From: Roseibacillus persicicus | Lineage (GTDB): Bacteria > Verrucomicrobiota > Verrucomicrobiia > Verrucomicrobiales > Akkermansiaceae | Assembly: GCF_014651675.1 (NCBI RefSeq) | Contig: NZ_BMXI01000010.1 | Coordinates: 1 to 64,000 of the forward strand | Direction: 5' to 3' | DNA length: 64,000 nucleotides | Shown: positions 18,357-26,811 of the stretch, in pieces | Position numbering within the stretch: position 1 is the first letter of the stretch | Layout: every line of letters begins with the position of its first letter | Program-made: the position numbers and the translations under genes | The notes under the pieces: generated by a model | What the model was told of the DNA's origin: nothing | The model's input: the letters and a program-made list of their open reading frames with translations, nothing else | Database searches by the model: none

Positions 18357-19145
18357 CTAGTTCTCAAGAAATGGATTGTCCGTCCGACTGCTCTTGATGC
18401 TGGACTGGTTGTTAGCACTCCCGGTGCTCGTCGAGTCGGATTCGCGGGCAGCCTCGTCAATGGAATCCATCCAGTGGGTGAGGAAGAACTTCTTTTCCTG
18501 TGGAAGAAGGGTCTCCGAAGTTCCGAGAATCGGGCGCAACGCGGTCGACATTTGTAGGGTGACTGTTAGGAAAATGAGTAACCAGAGATGAACCTGCCAC
18601 GAGCTGGTGGCCCGGCGGCTGACCTTGCGGAGCAGACTGCCCGCGAGGAGAAAGGACAGCAACCAGACCACAAGCGCCAGAAAGCCGACGAACGGCAAAG
18701 AGTTGGAGGACTGGGTAAAGATCCAAAGAATGGGCGCGAAGGCGATCAGGAGCAGGCCCAAGAGCGCGAGGAAGCAGAGATAGGCGGCGGCAACTCCTCC
18801 CAGTCGCAGAGGCGAATTGGCCAGGCAGGAAAAAACGTAGAGACTGGGGAAACAAATCAATGCCCCCAAGAGAAGCCCTCCTCCAACTTTCAGCGGAGCA
18901 GCCCAGAGCTGGGTTCCACCGGAGTAGGAGCCGAAGACTAAACCCAGCACCCCCGCGCTGAAAAGGGCGAGTAGCGCGAGGGGGAGAATGAGCTGTCGTT
19001 TCTCCGGCAGCGCTTTCAATAGATTGAGGGGACTTCGCAGCAGCGCCTCGATGGCGGTGGCCAGGTTGGTGACCTCGACGGCTTGACGGCCTTCGTTTGG
19101 GTCCTTGGGTTCTTCGGTTTGTTCCGGTAGGTTGGGTGGATTCAT
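18357..19145 (-). CDS. Multi-pass membrane protein of unknown function (Yip1-like topology)
   Basis: 262 aa from the ATG at 19145, which overlaps the preceding stop as ATGA; a longer frame starting at 19271 is rejected. The N-terminus is acidic and proline-rich. About five hydrophobic segments follow, and the C-terminus is polar (Ser/Asp/Asn-rich). The LxLP...R-L-I-LPLALLAL arrangement is like Yip1/DUF-type membrane proteins but is not diagnostic. It forms a two-gene unit with the similar membrane protein just upstream. Confidence 0.7.
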   Translation of the reverse strand: MNPPNLPEQTEEPKDPNEGRQAVEVTNLATAIEALLRSPLNLLKALPEKRQLILPLALLALFSAGVLGLVFGSYSGGTQLWAAPLKVGGGLLLGALICFPSLYVFSCLANSPLRLGGVAAAYLCFLALLGLLLIAFAPILWIFTQSSNSLPFVGFLALVVWLLSFLLAGSLLRKVSRRATSSWQVHLWLLIFLTVTLQMSTALRPILGTSETLLPQEKKFFLTHWMDSIDEAARESDSTSTGSANNQSSIKSSRTDNPFLEN

Positions 19146-19924
19146 TGCTGGTTTGATTTTGAGGTTGGATGTTTCAAAAGAGAGTGAAGAAAGAGAGCGG
19201 CGAGAGCTCCGGTCGCAAGCAGGACAACGACGGTGAGCTCCTCGGAGAGCAGGCGATTGAGCGCGCGCCAAACGGCTTCGTAAAAGGTGCCGTTGAACAT
19301 GTCTTTGCGCAGGAACTCGACCTCCAGGGAGGGGGAGCCGAAGAAGGGACGCATCAGATAAGAAAGCTGCGCGCCCACGATGGCATTGGACCCCAGCCAG
19401 GAGAGAAGAGTCAGACGGGCCGCCCGGAAGTCCGGAGTGAGAGCGCGAATCAATCCAAAGAGGCGCACCACCGCAAGAAAGCCGCCAAGGCCGATAATTG
19501 CGGTATGAATCAGGAGATAGAAGCTATGGGAGGACGCGGCTTCGGGCGAATCAGCGGGCGGGGCTTCCAGTGCCAGAAAGAAGGTCACTGGAGCGAGGGA
19601 AGCGAGAAGGAGGGAAGCCAAGGAGAAGGCCAGAAGCTGGCAAAGCACGGACTGCCGGAAGCCAATTCCGGTCCCAAACAAAAGTCCGAGCATCCCATTG
19701 AGCAATCCGGTGATGAGAAGAGTGAAAAAGAGGAGAAGGGGGGTCTTGAGTGCGACATAGCAGGCCATGTCGAGTCCCCGCCAGAGGCCAACCGTGAACC
19801 CGTAGAATCCGGCTCCGAGGATAATGAGCCCCACTGCTCGGGGGATGGACTGGCGGAGAGCCTCGGGTGCGAAAAGAGGAAGAAGATCGCGAGTTTGTCC
19901 GCGGGCAAGGGTGGCGGGAGACAT
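19142..19924 (-). CDS. Multi-pass membrane protein of unknown function
   Basis: 260 aa with about six predicted membrane segments and no conserved catalytic motif that I recognise. It overlaps the downstream membrane-protein gene by 4 bp, so the two are likely co-translated partners. It lies 74 bp downstream of a pseudopilin gene on the same strand, so it may share that transcript. A Yip1-like fold is possible. Confidence 0.7.
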   Translation of the reverse strand: MSPATLARGQTRDLLPLFAPEALRQSIPRAVGLIILGAGFYGFTVGLWRGLDMACYVALKTPLLLFFTLLITGLLNGMLGLLFGTGIGFRQSVLCQLLAFSLASLLLASLAPVTFFLALEAPPADSPEAASSHSFYLLIHTAIIGLGGFLAVVRLFGLIRALTPDFRAARLTLLSWLGSNAIVGAQLSYLMRPFFGSPSLEVEFLRKDMFNGTFYEAVWRALNRLLSEELTVVVLLATGALAALFLHSLLKHPTSKSNQQ

Positions 19925-19942
19925 CGGGTGGAGAGAGTGGGA

Positions 19943-19966
19943 GAGGCGCTCAAGTCAAAGCGCCTC
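19943..19966 (-). other. Intergenic hairpin between pseudopilin and membrane-protein genes
   Basis: A perfect 8-bp stem (GAGGCGCT paired with AGCGCCTC) with an 8-base loop sits in the 74-bp gap. No T-run follows on the minus strand, so it is not a standard intrinsic terminator. It could be a processing or stability element inside a polycistronic transcript. Confidence 0.35.
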
Positions 19967-19998
19967 CCCCGGTCTAGATAAAACAATCGAAGGGTCTG

Positions 19999-20796
19999 TT
20001 AGTCGGAGCCGCGGGCCTTTAAATCGGCTGGAGCGAGGCGACCTTCTTCCAATGCTTCAGGCGAAAAGATATTGGTGCTCCGTCCGTTGATGGTGTCGCG
20101 CACGGGACCCGCATCTGGATCGCTGCCGCCGATCGGAATGGTGGCCGTCGAGCCATCCAAGCGAGCTACTAGAATTCGCCCGTCCCAGGTTTTCTTCGAA
20201 AAGCGTGGGCTGTCCCCCGTGCTGATTGGGGTGTCGAAGACGAGGGGGAGATGGCTGGCGGAAGTGTTCATCAGGTTGGCGGTGTAGCCCCACACGTTTT
20301 CACCGCGGTCCACTTTGCCGTCTTTGTTGGGGCGCTGGAGATCGAAGCTTCGCCGGAAAGCGGAGTTGTAAAGAAGCTCCTCGTTGTCGAGCCCGCGCGA
20401 CATCAGTTGGTTGAAATAGTCGTTGGAGGTTCGTTGTTGTTCTCGTTGCCGAGAGCCACTCCCTGCGAGTTTTTTAGAGTCGAGTTTCCACTTGCCCTCC
20501 AGCTTTCGTGTAGAGGAGCGGGGCTCATCATCGCGCAAGAGTTCCTCTAACAGAATAGCGGTCGAATCACTGGGGTATTCTCCCTCGAAGTCGGCGGCAA
20601 AGAGGTCGAGTGCACCTTTGATGTTCCGCACATTGCTGAGGCCTTCGACGCGTTCGGCGTGTTTGAGCCCTCGCATCGCCGCCGGAGTGGCAATGCCGGC
20701 GAGGACGACGATGATGGAGATGACGACAAGAAGCTCCACTAAAGTGAAGCCTCGCAGCCCTCTGGGTTGGGCGAGGGGTTGGGTTGGTGTTTTCAT
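19999..20796 (-). CDS. Type II secretion/type IV-pilus-like pseudopilin (prepilin N-methylation)
   Basis: 265 aa. A short leader ends LRG, followed by the prepilin signature FTLVELLVVISIIVVLAG, cleaved after Gly and N-methylated on Phe by a prepilin peptidase. The long soluble part begins VRNIKGALDLFAADFEGEYPSD and contains a large C-terminal region conserved with the paralogue at 21112-21918. Verrucomicrobiota encode many such G/H-type pseudopilins. The role may be in a type II secretion system or surface filament. No other secretion genes are adjacent. Confidence 0.88.
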   Translation of the reverse strand: MKTPTQPLAQPRGLRGFTLVELLVVISIIVVLAGIATPAAMRGLKHAERVEGLSNVRNIKGALDLFAADFEGEYPSDSTAILLEELLRDDEPRSSTRKLEGKWKLDSKKLAGSGSRQREQQRTSNDYFNQLMSRGLDNEELLYNSAFRRSFDLQRPNKDGKVDRGENVWGYTANLMNTSASHLPLVFDTPISTGDSPRFSKKTWDGRILVARLDGSTATIPIGGSDPDAGPVRDTINGRSTNIFSPEALEEGRLAPADLKARGSD

Positions 20797-20905
20797 GCTG
20801 TTAGTTATTTCTACGGTTATGAGGAATCGCTTCCCCGGGTTAGGCCGTTAGATGAACAGATGAAAATGAAGGAACGGTGAAGGGAGTGTGAAATGGGGGT
20901 GAAGA

Positions 20906-20996
20906 GTTGTCGGTTGTCGGTTGTCGGTTGTCGGTTGTCAGTTGTCAGTTGTCAGTTGTCAGTTGTCCGATAACCGATAACCGATAACCGATAACC
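20906..20996. repeat. Heptanucleotide tandem repeats, two opposed arrays
   Basis: Nine copies of GTTGTC(G/A/C) from 20906 to 20968 run directly into four copies of GATAACC to 20996. The second unit is nearly the reverse complement of the first (GGTTATC versus GGTTGTC), so the transcript could fold with G-U wobble pairs. A further GACAAC follows at about 21003. The arrays lie in the 315-bp space between the two pseudopilin genes, upstream of the second gene. Confidence 0.9.
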
Positions 20997-21053
20997 GATC
21001 TCTGACAACTAACACCCCCCTAAACTCACCGCGATTCTTCTCCGCTCGACACG

Positions 21054-21087
21054 AAAAAGGCCGGTCTCACGCGAGGTGGGACCGGCC
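21054..21087 (-). terminator. Intrinsic terminator after the first pseudopilin gene
   Basis: On the minus strand a 12-bp stem (GGCCGGTCCCAC paired with GTGAGACCGGCC, one mismatch) with a 5-base loop is followed by TTTTT. It begins 24 bp beyond the stop at 21112. It should separate transcription of the two pseudopilin paralogues. Confidence 0.9.
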
Positions 21088-21111
21088 TGGAATTGTGAAT
21101 TGTTCGGAAAC

Positions 21112-21918
21112 TTAGTTGCCGGAGCCGATACGCTTCAGGTCGGGAACAGTCATGACTCCTTCTTCCAATGCCTCAGGCGAGAAGAGGTTCATGCGGTCTC
21201 CGTCGATCTTGCCGGTCACGTTGCCTTCTTTGGCATCGGTTCCGCCAATCAACTCGGTACGAGTCGAGCTGTCGAGGCGTGCCATGATGACTTTACCGTC
21301 CCAAACTTTCTTCGAGAACTTGGGGTTGTCACCGGTGCTGATAGGAGAGTCAAACACCACTGGAAGGTGACTGCTTGAAGTCTGCTGGAGGTTCTTGGTG
21401 TAAGCCCAAACGCACTCGCCCTGATCGACCACTTTGTCGTTGTTAGGCTTCTTCACGATGAAGGCCTTTTTGAAGGCTTTCTGGAAGAAGAGTTCTTCGT
21501 TGTCGAGACCACGGCTCATCAACTGCTGGAAGTAGTAGTTGGATGGCTTGTCCGAAGAAGAAGAACCGCGACCACCGCGGGAACCACGGCTATCAAGACG
21601 GCTTCCGCCGTCCAAACCGCGTCGGTCCAAACGGCTGCTGCTGCCGCGCTTGGAGGCTCCGGCGCTGTCGTCGGAGATTTCCATGATTTCCTCTGCGGTG
21701 TCATCGCTGGGGTATTCCCCGTCGAAGTCACTTGCGAAGAGGTCAAGAGCTGACTTGATGCCCTTGACGTTGTTGATTCCGGTGACCTGCTCGGCTTTAC
21801 CGAGGGCCTTCATCGCGGTCGGCACGGCGAGGCCGGCCAGAACGACGATGATCGAGATAACGACCAGCAGTTCCACCAAGGTGAAACCGGACCGCATTTG
21901 TCCTTTTGTTGCTTTCAT
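21112..21918 (-). CDS. Pseudopilin with RG/RS-rich insert (paralogue of the next gene)
   Basis: 268 aa. Leader MKATKGQMRSG, cleavage site G|FTLVELLVV and hydrophobic helix to residue 32 mark a prepilin-peptidase substrate. The downstream domain matches the neighbouring 265-aa protein along its length (SALDLFASDFDGEYPSDDTA, QQLMSRGLDNEELF, PISTGDNPKFSKKVWDGK, NLFSPEALEEG). Between about residues 90 and 122 lies a low-complexity stretch of Arg, Gly, Ser and Asp that is different and shorter in charge bias in the paralogue. Tandem duplication is the likely origin. A strong terminator follows. Confidence 0.88.
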   Translation of the reverse strand: MKATKGQMRSGFTLVELLVVISIIVVLAGLAVPTAMKALGKAEQVTGINNVKGIKSALDLFASDFDGEYPSDDTAEEIMEISDDSAGASKRGSSSRLDRRGLDGGSRLDSRGSRGGRGSSSSDKPSNYYFQQLMSRGLDNEELFFQKAFKKAFIVKKPNNDKVVDQGECVWAYTKNLQQTSSSHLPVVFDSPISTGDNPKFSKKVWDGKVIMARLDSSTRTELIGGTDAKEGNVTGKIDGDRMNLFSPEALEEGVMTVPDLKRIGSGN

Positions 21919-22121
21919 TGTTTTATCTAGTTTTTGTGGTTATAGGGAAAAATCCCTTGGTTTAAGCAAACGACAAACGCCATTTGCACCCTTAAAACTA
22001 GACTTGATAGATGGGGTGACAAGGGAAAAAGTGAGGGATGGATCACAGGTAGTGACCTTGTGAATGCATGGCGGGTCTATCCTCAATTCCCGCTTTGCAA
22101 ACCGCCTGATTAGGCGATGTC

Positions 22122-23228
22122 CTACCCCTCGAACTTGGGTGGATTGGCGTGCCATTCAGCGTAGACTTTGGGCGAGATCTCCGAGGGCTTGATCTCGGAT
22201 CGCCCTCCCCAAAAGACGTTGGTGTAACTCACTGGGATCCCAATGGATTCGAGGTGCTTGTCGATGGCCGCCTTGTGCTCCATGACCTTGGGCTTCTCGG
22301 TGCCGTGCACCACGCCCATGATGTTGACGTTGCCGAACTTGGGGCCGCCTTCGCGCCAGTAGGCGTGGGTCATGCAGTGGTGGCGTCCGACTTCGGCGCC
22401 GGCCTGTTCCTGCATGCCATCGGGAACGGCCCAATGGAAAAGTCCGTTGAAACGGGTGACCTTTTTGCCGGTCTCGGAGGGCTTGACGTGTTCGAGGAAG
22501 GTGGAGAAGCGACCAATGACCTTCTTCGCATTGAGGGTCGCGGCAACTTCGCAAAAGCGGTCGAGCGAGACTCCGGCGATTTCGGCGCGCTTGTCCCAGC
22601 AGTTGGAGACGATTTCCTCAGGCGTGAGCTCTTCTTTCAGAGCCAAAAGGACCTCCCATTCTTCGTCGGTCAGCTCGACGGTGGTGGTGGTCATCATTTC
22701 GGCAGGGGCATCGACCTTTGCACCGGGCTCGAGTCCTTTGCGGCGGGTGTGGCCGACTCCCAGGGCGAAAACTCCATGGGCAGGCATCAGGATATACTCG
22801 TCTGCACCTACAATCTCCTTGAGGACGGTCGCGTGGTGGTCGAGAGACTCGCCCTGTGGTACTTTCAAAGTGGTCCACAGACGGTAGCCCGAACCAGAGA
22901 CCTCGGTGTCGGTAGAGCGGGTGACCACGTGGCCCGAGAAGGGATCATGTTGGAACATGTAGTCGAAGATTGCGGTCAGCTTTTCCTCCGGCACTCGCCA
23001 GGCGACCAATGCCCCGTGGGCCAATTTGGTCGCGAGCAGGGTTTGCCGCACCCGGCGGATGACTCCCGCTTCGAGCATGGCGCGAATGCGCTCGAGCACG
23101 ACCTCGAGCTCGACGCCGGACTTCTCGGCAATCACTTCGAAGGGGTGGCGTTGAAAACCGGCTACGAGGTCTTCGGATACTTCAAGAATCTTGGCGTTGA
23201 TGGGGTCGTCGTGCTCGGTAGGAATCAT
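22122..23228 (-). CDS. Fused AhbA/AhbB-type siroheme decarboxylase-like (Lrp/AsnC fold) protein
   Basis: 368 aa made of two similar halves, each with a winged-helix followed by an AsnC ligand-binding-like fold. Half one (about 10-165) shows VLERIRAMLEAGVIRRVRQ and SGYRLWTTLKVP. Half two (about 190-350) shows ATLNAKKVIGRFSTFLEH, FNGLFHWAVPDGM and NVNIMGVVHGT. This matches the AhbA plus AhbB (or NirDL/NirGH) pattern of enzymes that decarboxylate siroheme to didecarboxysiroheme in the alternative heme and heme d1 pathways. In most organisms the halves are separate subunits. The alternative reading is a double AsnC-type transcription factor, which is how such proteins are often auto-annotated. 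No other heme d1 gene is adjacent. The gene stands alone. Confidence 0.62.
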   Translation of the reverse strand: MIPTEHDDPINAKILEVSEDLVAGFQRHPFEVIAEKSGVELEVVLERIRAMLEAGVIRRVRQTLLATKLAHGALVAWRVPEEKLTAIFDYMFQHDPFSGHVVTRSTDTEVSGSGYRLWTTLKVPQGESLDHHATVLKEIVGADEYILMPAHGVFALGVGHTRRKGLEPGAKVDAPAEMMTTTTVELTDEEWEVLLALKEELTPEEIVSNCWDKRAEIAGVSLDRFCEVAATLNAKKVIGRFSTFLEHVKPSETGKKVTRFNGLFHWAVPDGMQEQAGAEVGRHHCMTHAYWREGGPKFGNVNIMGVVHGTEKPKVMEHKAAIDKHLESIGIPVSYTNVFWGGRSEIKPSEISPKVYAEWHANPPKFEG

Positions 23229-23401
23229 ATCGTGGGACGTTTCTAAGCATGGAAGGACGTTTGTGCCACCTCCAGAATTTCATTTTCGCCGCAATAATTG
23301 CTCGCGAGGGTCATTCTGCAATCAGTCTCGAGAGGCGAAGGCCAAGGGGAAGCGGGTAGAACGCTTTCCTGTTTTTCCAAGTCCTTGACTTCGAATGGCA
23401 C

Positions 23402-23431
23402 AAAAAAGAGCAGCCCTGTCGAGGGCTGCTC
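23402..23431 (-). terminator. Intrinsic terminator after the PEP-CTERM gene
   Basis: A perfect 10-bp stem (GAGCAGCCCT paired with AGGGCTGCTC) with a 4-base loop is followed on the minus strand by TTTTTT. It lies about 80 bp beyond the stop of the PEP-CTERM gene. Confidence 0.93.
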
Positions 23432-23509
23432 CTGATATCGGAAAAAGGTTCCGGATGCAGTCAAGTCGTGAGCCCACGAAGAGGTTCTCCGATCTGGCTG
23501 GGAGGTTGG

Positions 23510-24340
23510 CTATTTGCGTCGACGCAGCAGTAGAGCGAATCCTCCAAGGCCGAGTAGAGCGGCGGAAGATGGCTCGGGAATGGTGGTGATGGTCACATCA
23601 CCCAAGCTGAGGCCGGGATTTCCCTGAGAATAGGCTACGAAGTAGAATTCTCCGTCCGCCGAGTCAGTGAACAAGCTTGAGAGTGATCCTGCTGGCAAAG
23701 TGCCACTGGCAGCATCCAGGCTGAAAGATGCGCTGCCATCCGCATTCACCGTCATGGAAAACGTTTGGGTCGTCCCATAAGCGATCGCAGTGTTCAGAGC
23801 AGTAGATGCCAGGGTCAAGGTTCCGAAATCGGTGAAGATGCCTTGATCAGTAGAATCCCCCGAGGAGTGAGCAGGTCTGTTGGCTGCGGAGAAGCCGACC
23901 GTATTCAAGGAATCCTGATTAGAGAACAAGTAAGCTCCGATGTTGTTGGCGTTTCCGGTTCCGTCTGCAGCGGGAGTGGCGGCTGTTACTTCATCAACGA
24001 TACCGAATGAAGAGGTGAATGAAGGAAAGGCGTCAGCAAGTGCGGAGGTCGTGAAAGTCACGTCGAGGGTGAAGCCGGCGGTCAAGTCGAACTGATTGGT
24101 GGTGTGGACCCAAGCCAGGCGGTTTCCAAAGTCCGTCTGAGCCGTGGCGCTGCCAGTGGCGTCGTCGAAGGGGTCCGCAGCTGTAATGTTGGTGCCGCTC
24201 ACCATTCCTCCACCGATGCCGGTGTTGATACCAATCCCGTCGGCGGCATCGAAGGTGTCTTGATAGACAATCGCTCCGTGGAGAGGGGCGGCTATTAGAG
24301 TAGCCATACTTACTCCTAATAATTTAGCTGTATTTTTCAT
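23510..24340 (-). CDS. PEP-CTERM sorting-domain protein
   Basis: 276 aa. An N-terminal signal peptide (about 1-23) precedes a Ser/Thr/Ala/Gly-rich extracellular domain beginning YQDTFDAADG, probably a LamG-like beta sandwich. The C-terminus carries IPEPSSAALLGLGG, a hydrophobic helix and RRRK, the PEP-CTERM tripartite signal recognised by an exosortase. The protein is expected to be processed and displayed at the surface or in an exopolysaccharide matrix. No exosortase gene is in the window. It is monocistronic, with its own terminator. Confidence 0.92.
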   Translation of the reverse strand: MKNTAKLLGVSMATLIAAPLHGAIVYQDTFDAADGIGINTGIGGGMVSGTNITAADPFDDATGSATAQTDFGNRLAWVHTTNQFDLTAGFTLDVTFTTSALADAFPSFTSSFGIVDEVTAATPAADGTGNANNIGAYLFSNQDSLNTVGFSAANRPAHSSGDSTDQGIFTDFGTLTLASTALNTAIAYGTTQTFSMTVNADGSASFSLDAASGTLPAGSLSSLFTDSADGEFYFVAYSQGNPGLSLGDVTITTIPEPSSAALLGLGGFALLLRRRK

Positions 24341-24948
24341 GTTGTATCTTTGTTGATGGATGTGTATTTTTCAAGAATCTGAACTTTTGCTGGGAATCAC
24401 AGACAGACGAGGTCCAAGACTTGACGATCGACTTATTTCCCGTTCAGTTCGCTCCGACGAGGCCAATACTTTTGAGGACTGAACCCGTGGAGGGGGTAGA
24501 TTTTTGCTGAATTTGAAAGGGTTCCGACTTCAGTTGCCGAATTTTGTCCTCTGCCAAAACAGGGGAAGCCCACTGCGACCCTTCGCTTCTTTCTCTTTGG
24601 GAACGCGAGAAAGACCCTGATTTTGCGATCTGTGGGTCATTCCGCAGTCCGGTAGCACCCTTTCACTGAATGATTTATGCGCAGGCCCTTTTGAGGACTA
24701 GCCAAGGAGAGGCCAATGCGTCGAGTGTGGCTGGACGGGGACGGGCCCCAAAGGTCTCTTATGGGGCGATAGGTCGCTTGGACCCAGAGATGCCGGGTCG
24801 TAGCGAGCTTGTGTAGCTCATCAACGGCAGAAAAAATCTGAGCCGAATACCTTGGGGAGAAAGCGTCAGGCGCAACGGGGACGCTGCTTTCTCCTGTCTA
24901 TGAATTGGGAGCAGGGGATGGGTAGGCCTCTTGCGGAGATACCTAAAC
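24341..24948. other. Intergenic region without a recognisable gene
   Basis: About 600 bp between the PEP-CTERM start and the end of a hypothetical gene. Only short, unconvincing open frames occur. It should contain the PEP-CTERM promoter near 24341-24450. No RNA gene or clear repeat was recognised. Confidence 0.45.
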
Positions 24949-25413
24949 CTACGACGAAGGGCGGAGCCAGTGGGTGAGTCTGGGATATTGCTCCGCCATT
25001 TCGAAATAGGTGATGAGGGGGATGCCCGGGCCGGTGCCGGCACGGTAGGCTTCAATCAGAGCGGTGCTTTGTCCATGATAGCCAGAAGGGTGGAAAACGT
25101 GCTCGGCCCCCACGCCAGTCTCTTCGGCTGCGGCAAAAGCCCAGGCCATCGCGGCCATTTCAAGGGCGGGCGGTGGCGACGGGTTGTCGTCCAAGTCGGG
25201 GCGCTCGGCAGGAAGAGAGGCCGCGATTCGTCCGGCGGCGTAGTAGAGATCTCCAGGGAACTGAAGGAGGGCGCGATCAATCTTCAAGGTTCCACCGAGG
25301 CAGGAGATGCCCGGTACGCAGGAGGTTTGGCCTTCTTCGAAAGTAACTTCTCTGGCTTCAATACCGATTTTCTCGAAAAATGTGAGAGTCTCTTGGATCT
25401 GTTGCTCGGTCAT
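24949..25413 (-). CDS. Conserved-looking hypothetical protein
   Basis: 154 aa from the ATG at 25413, giving MTEQQIQETLTFFEKIGI; upstream in-frame sequence up to 25533 looks non-native. The protein is soluble, with no signal peptide. It contains EEGQTSCVPGISCLGGTLKIDRALL, FPGDLYYAAGRIAAS and FHPSGYHGQSTALIEAYRAG. I recognise no characterised family and no metal motif. It is divergent from purM. Base composition is like its neighbours. Confidence 0.7.
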   Translation of the reverse strand: MTEQQIQETLTFFEKIGIEAREVTFEEGQTSCVPGISCLGGTLKIDRALLQFPGDLYYAAGRIAASLPAERPDLDDNPSPPPALEMAAMAWAFAAAEETGVGAEHVFHPSGYHGQSTALIEAYRAGTGPGIPLITYFEMAEQYPRLTHWLRPSS

Positions 25414-25756
25414 TGTTGTCGGGTAATTGTCTGATGAAGTGGCAGGAAGGTACCTTGCACAACGGTGAGGGGGAGAGTGCATGGTTTTTTTGCCGGGATG
25501 GGTAGAAAATTCGGGAGTGAATTTTTGGCTCAAAGCGCAGGGAGCCCGGTCTCTGGAAAAACTGGAAGCTTGAGGACTTGGCTTGAATCAGGGCAGCCAG
25601 CCGCAGTATCACTACCAGTTGAAATGGCCAGACTATCGGATGTTTCAGGGAGACGGGGTTGGACCGAGATTGCCCGGAACAAGGTCTGGAGAGCAAAAAA
25701 GTAGGTTTAGGCACGCTAGGGGCGAAAAAGGGGTGACAGCGGGGGATTCGGTTTCC

Positions 25757-26764
25757 ATGCTGCGCACTTCGATGGCAGGCGAACTGACTTACAAGGATTC
25801 GGGCGTGGACACGCGCAGGGCAGCAGCTTTTGTGGGCGACATTGGCGCGCACGTGAAGAGAACCCAGCAACAGCGCCAGCTCTTTGGGGCGTTCGGGCTT
25901 TTTGCCGCTCTCTATGACCTGAGCGATTACAAGGCGCCGGTTCTGGTGACCGGCTGCGATGGCGTGGGCACCAAGTTGGAGCTCCTTCTCAAGCACGATA
26001 TGCTGGAAGTCGCGGGCAAAGACCTCGTGGCGATGTCGGTCAACGACATCATCACCACCGGCGGCGACCCGCTGATGTTCCTCGACTATCTGGGCATTGC
26101 CAAATTGGACGAGGCCAAGCTGGTGCGCCTGATCGCCGGAATGTGTGATTATCTCGAGTCCTGCGGCTGTATCTTGGCCGGGGGCGAAACCGCCGAGATG
26201 CCGGGCATCGTGCCCGAGGACGTGGTGGAGCTTTCCGGATTCTGTATCGGCGCGGCCGAAAAGCCCGACTTGATCGACCCCACCACCGTGGAGGTTGGCG
26301 ATGTCTTGGTGGGCTTTCACTCCGATAGTTTTCACGCCAACGGTTTTAGTCTGGTGCGGCGCGTGCTGGCTTCCCGTCCGGGAGAATTTTCTGAGGAGGA
26401 GGAAAAGGCGATGCTGGCTCCGACCCGTCTCTACTATGATGTCGTGAAGGAGATTCGCGAAGCCGGCGTGACGCCAAAGGCCTACGCGCACATCACCGGC
26501 GGTGGTTTGCCCGAGAACTTGGAGCGCTTGTTCCAGGGGAAAGGGGCGGACCTGACCATCCCTCACTGGGACAACGCGGTTTGCCAAAAGGTGCTCGAGA
26601 GCGTGGACGCGGAGGACCGGTTCCACACTTTCAATATGGGCATCGGTTGGGTCGCGATTGTCTCGCCTGACGAGGTCGACAAGATTCTTTCCGCTGGCCC
26701 TGGCGGCGTGGCGCTGGGAACCGTTCGCGAAGGCGATGGGGTGACGGTAAAGGTCGCGTCCTAA
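25757..26764 (+). CDS. purM: Phosphoribosylformylglycinamidine cyclo-ligase
   Basis: 335 aa. PurM converts FGAM to AIR with ATP in de novo purine synthesis. The start is set at the ATG at 25757, preceded by a G-rich stretch; 25772 is also possible, and the in-frame extension to 25583 is rejected. Motifs: TYKDSGVD at the N-terminus, LVTGCDGVGTKLEL, MSVNDIITTGGDPLMFLDYLG, ILAGGETAEMPG and HITGGGLPENLER. The length is close to the usual 345 aa. It is followed at 47 bp by an antiporter gene, and a purF-like gene lies 2 kb downstream. Confidence 0.96.
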   Translation: MLRTSMAGELTYKDSGVDTRRAAAFVGDIGAHVKRTQQQRQLFGAFGLFAALYDLSDYKAPVLVTGCDGVGTKLELLLKHDMLEVAGKDLVAMSVNDIITTGGDPLMFLDYLGIAKLDEAKLVRLIAGMCDYLESCGCILAGGETAEMPGIVPEDVVELSGFCIGAAEKPDLIDPTTVEVGDVLVGFHSDSFHANGFSLVRRVLASRPGEFSEEEEKAMLAPTRLYYDVVKEIREAGVTPKAYAHITGGGLPENLERLFQGKGADLTIPHWDNAVCQKVLESVDAEDRFHTFNMGIGWVAIVSPDEVDKILSAGPGGVALGTVREGDGVTVKVAS

Positions 26765-26811
26765 TCGTGACCCCAATCTGACCTGCAACTGCTCATTAGG
26801 AAGGACCACAG

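Noticed and set aside
22149-23246. 365-codon plus-strand frame
   Set aside because: Fully antisense to the AhbA/AhbB-like gene, which has clear motifs.
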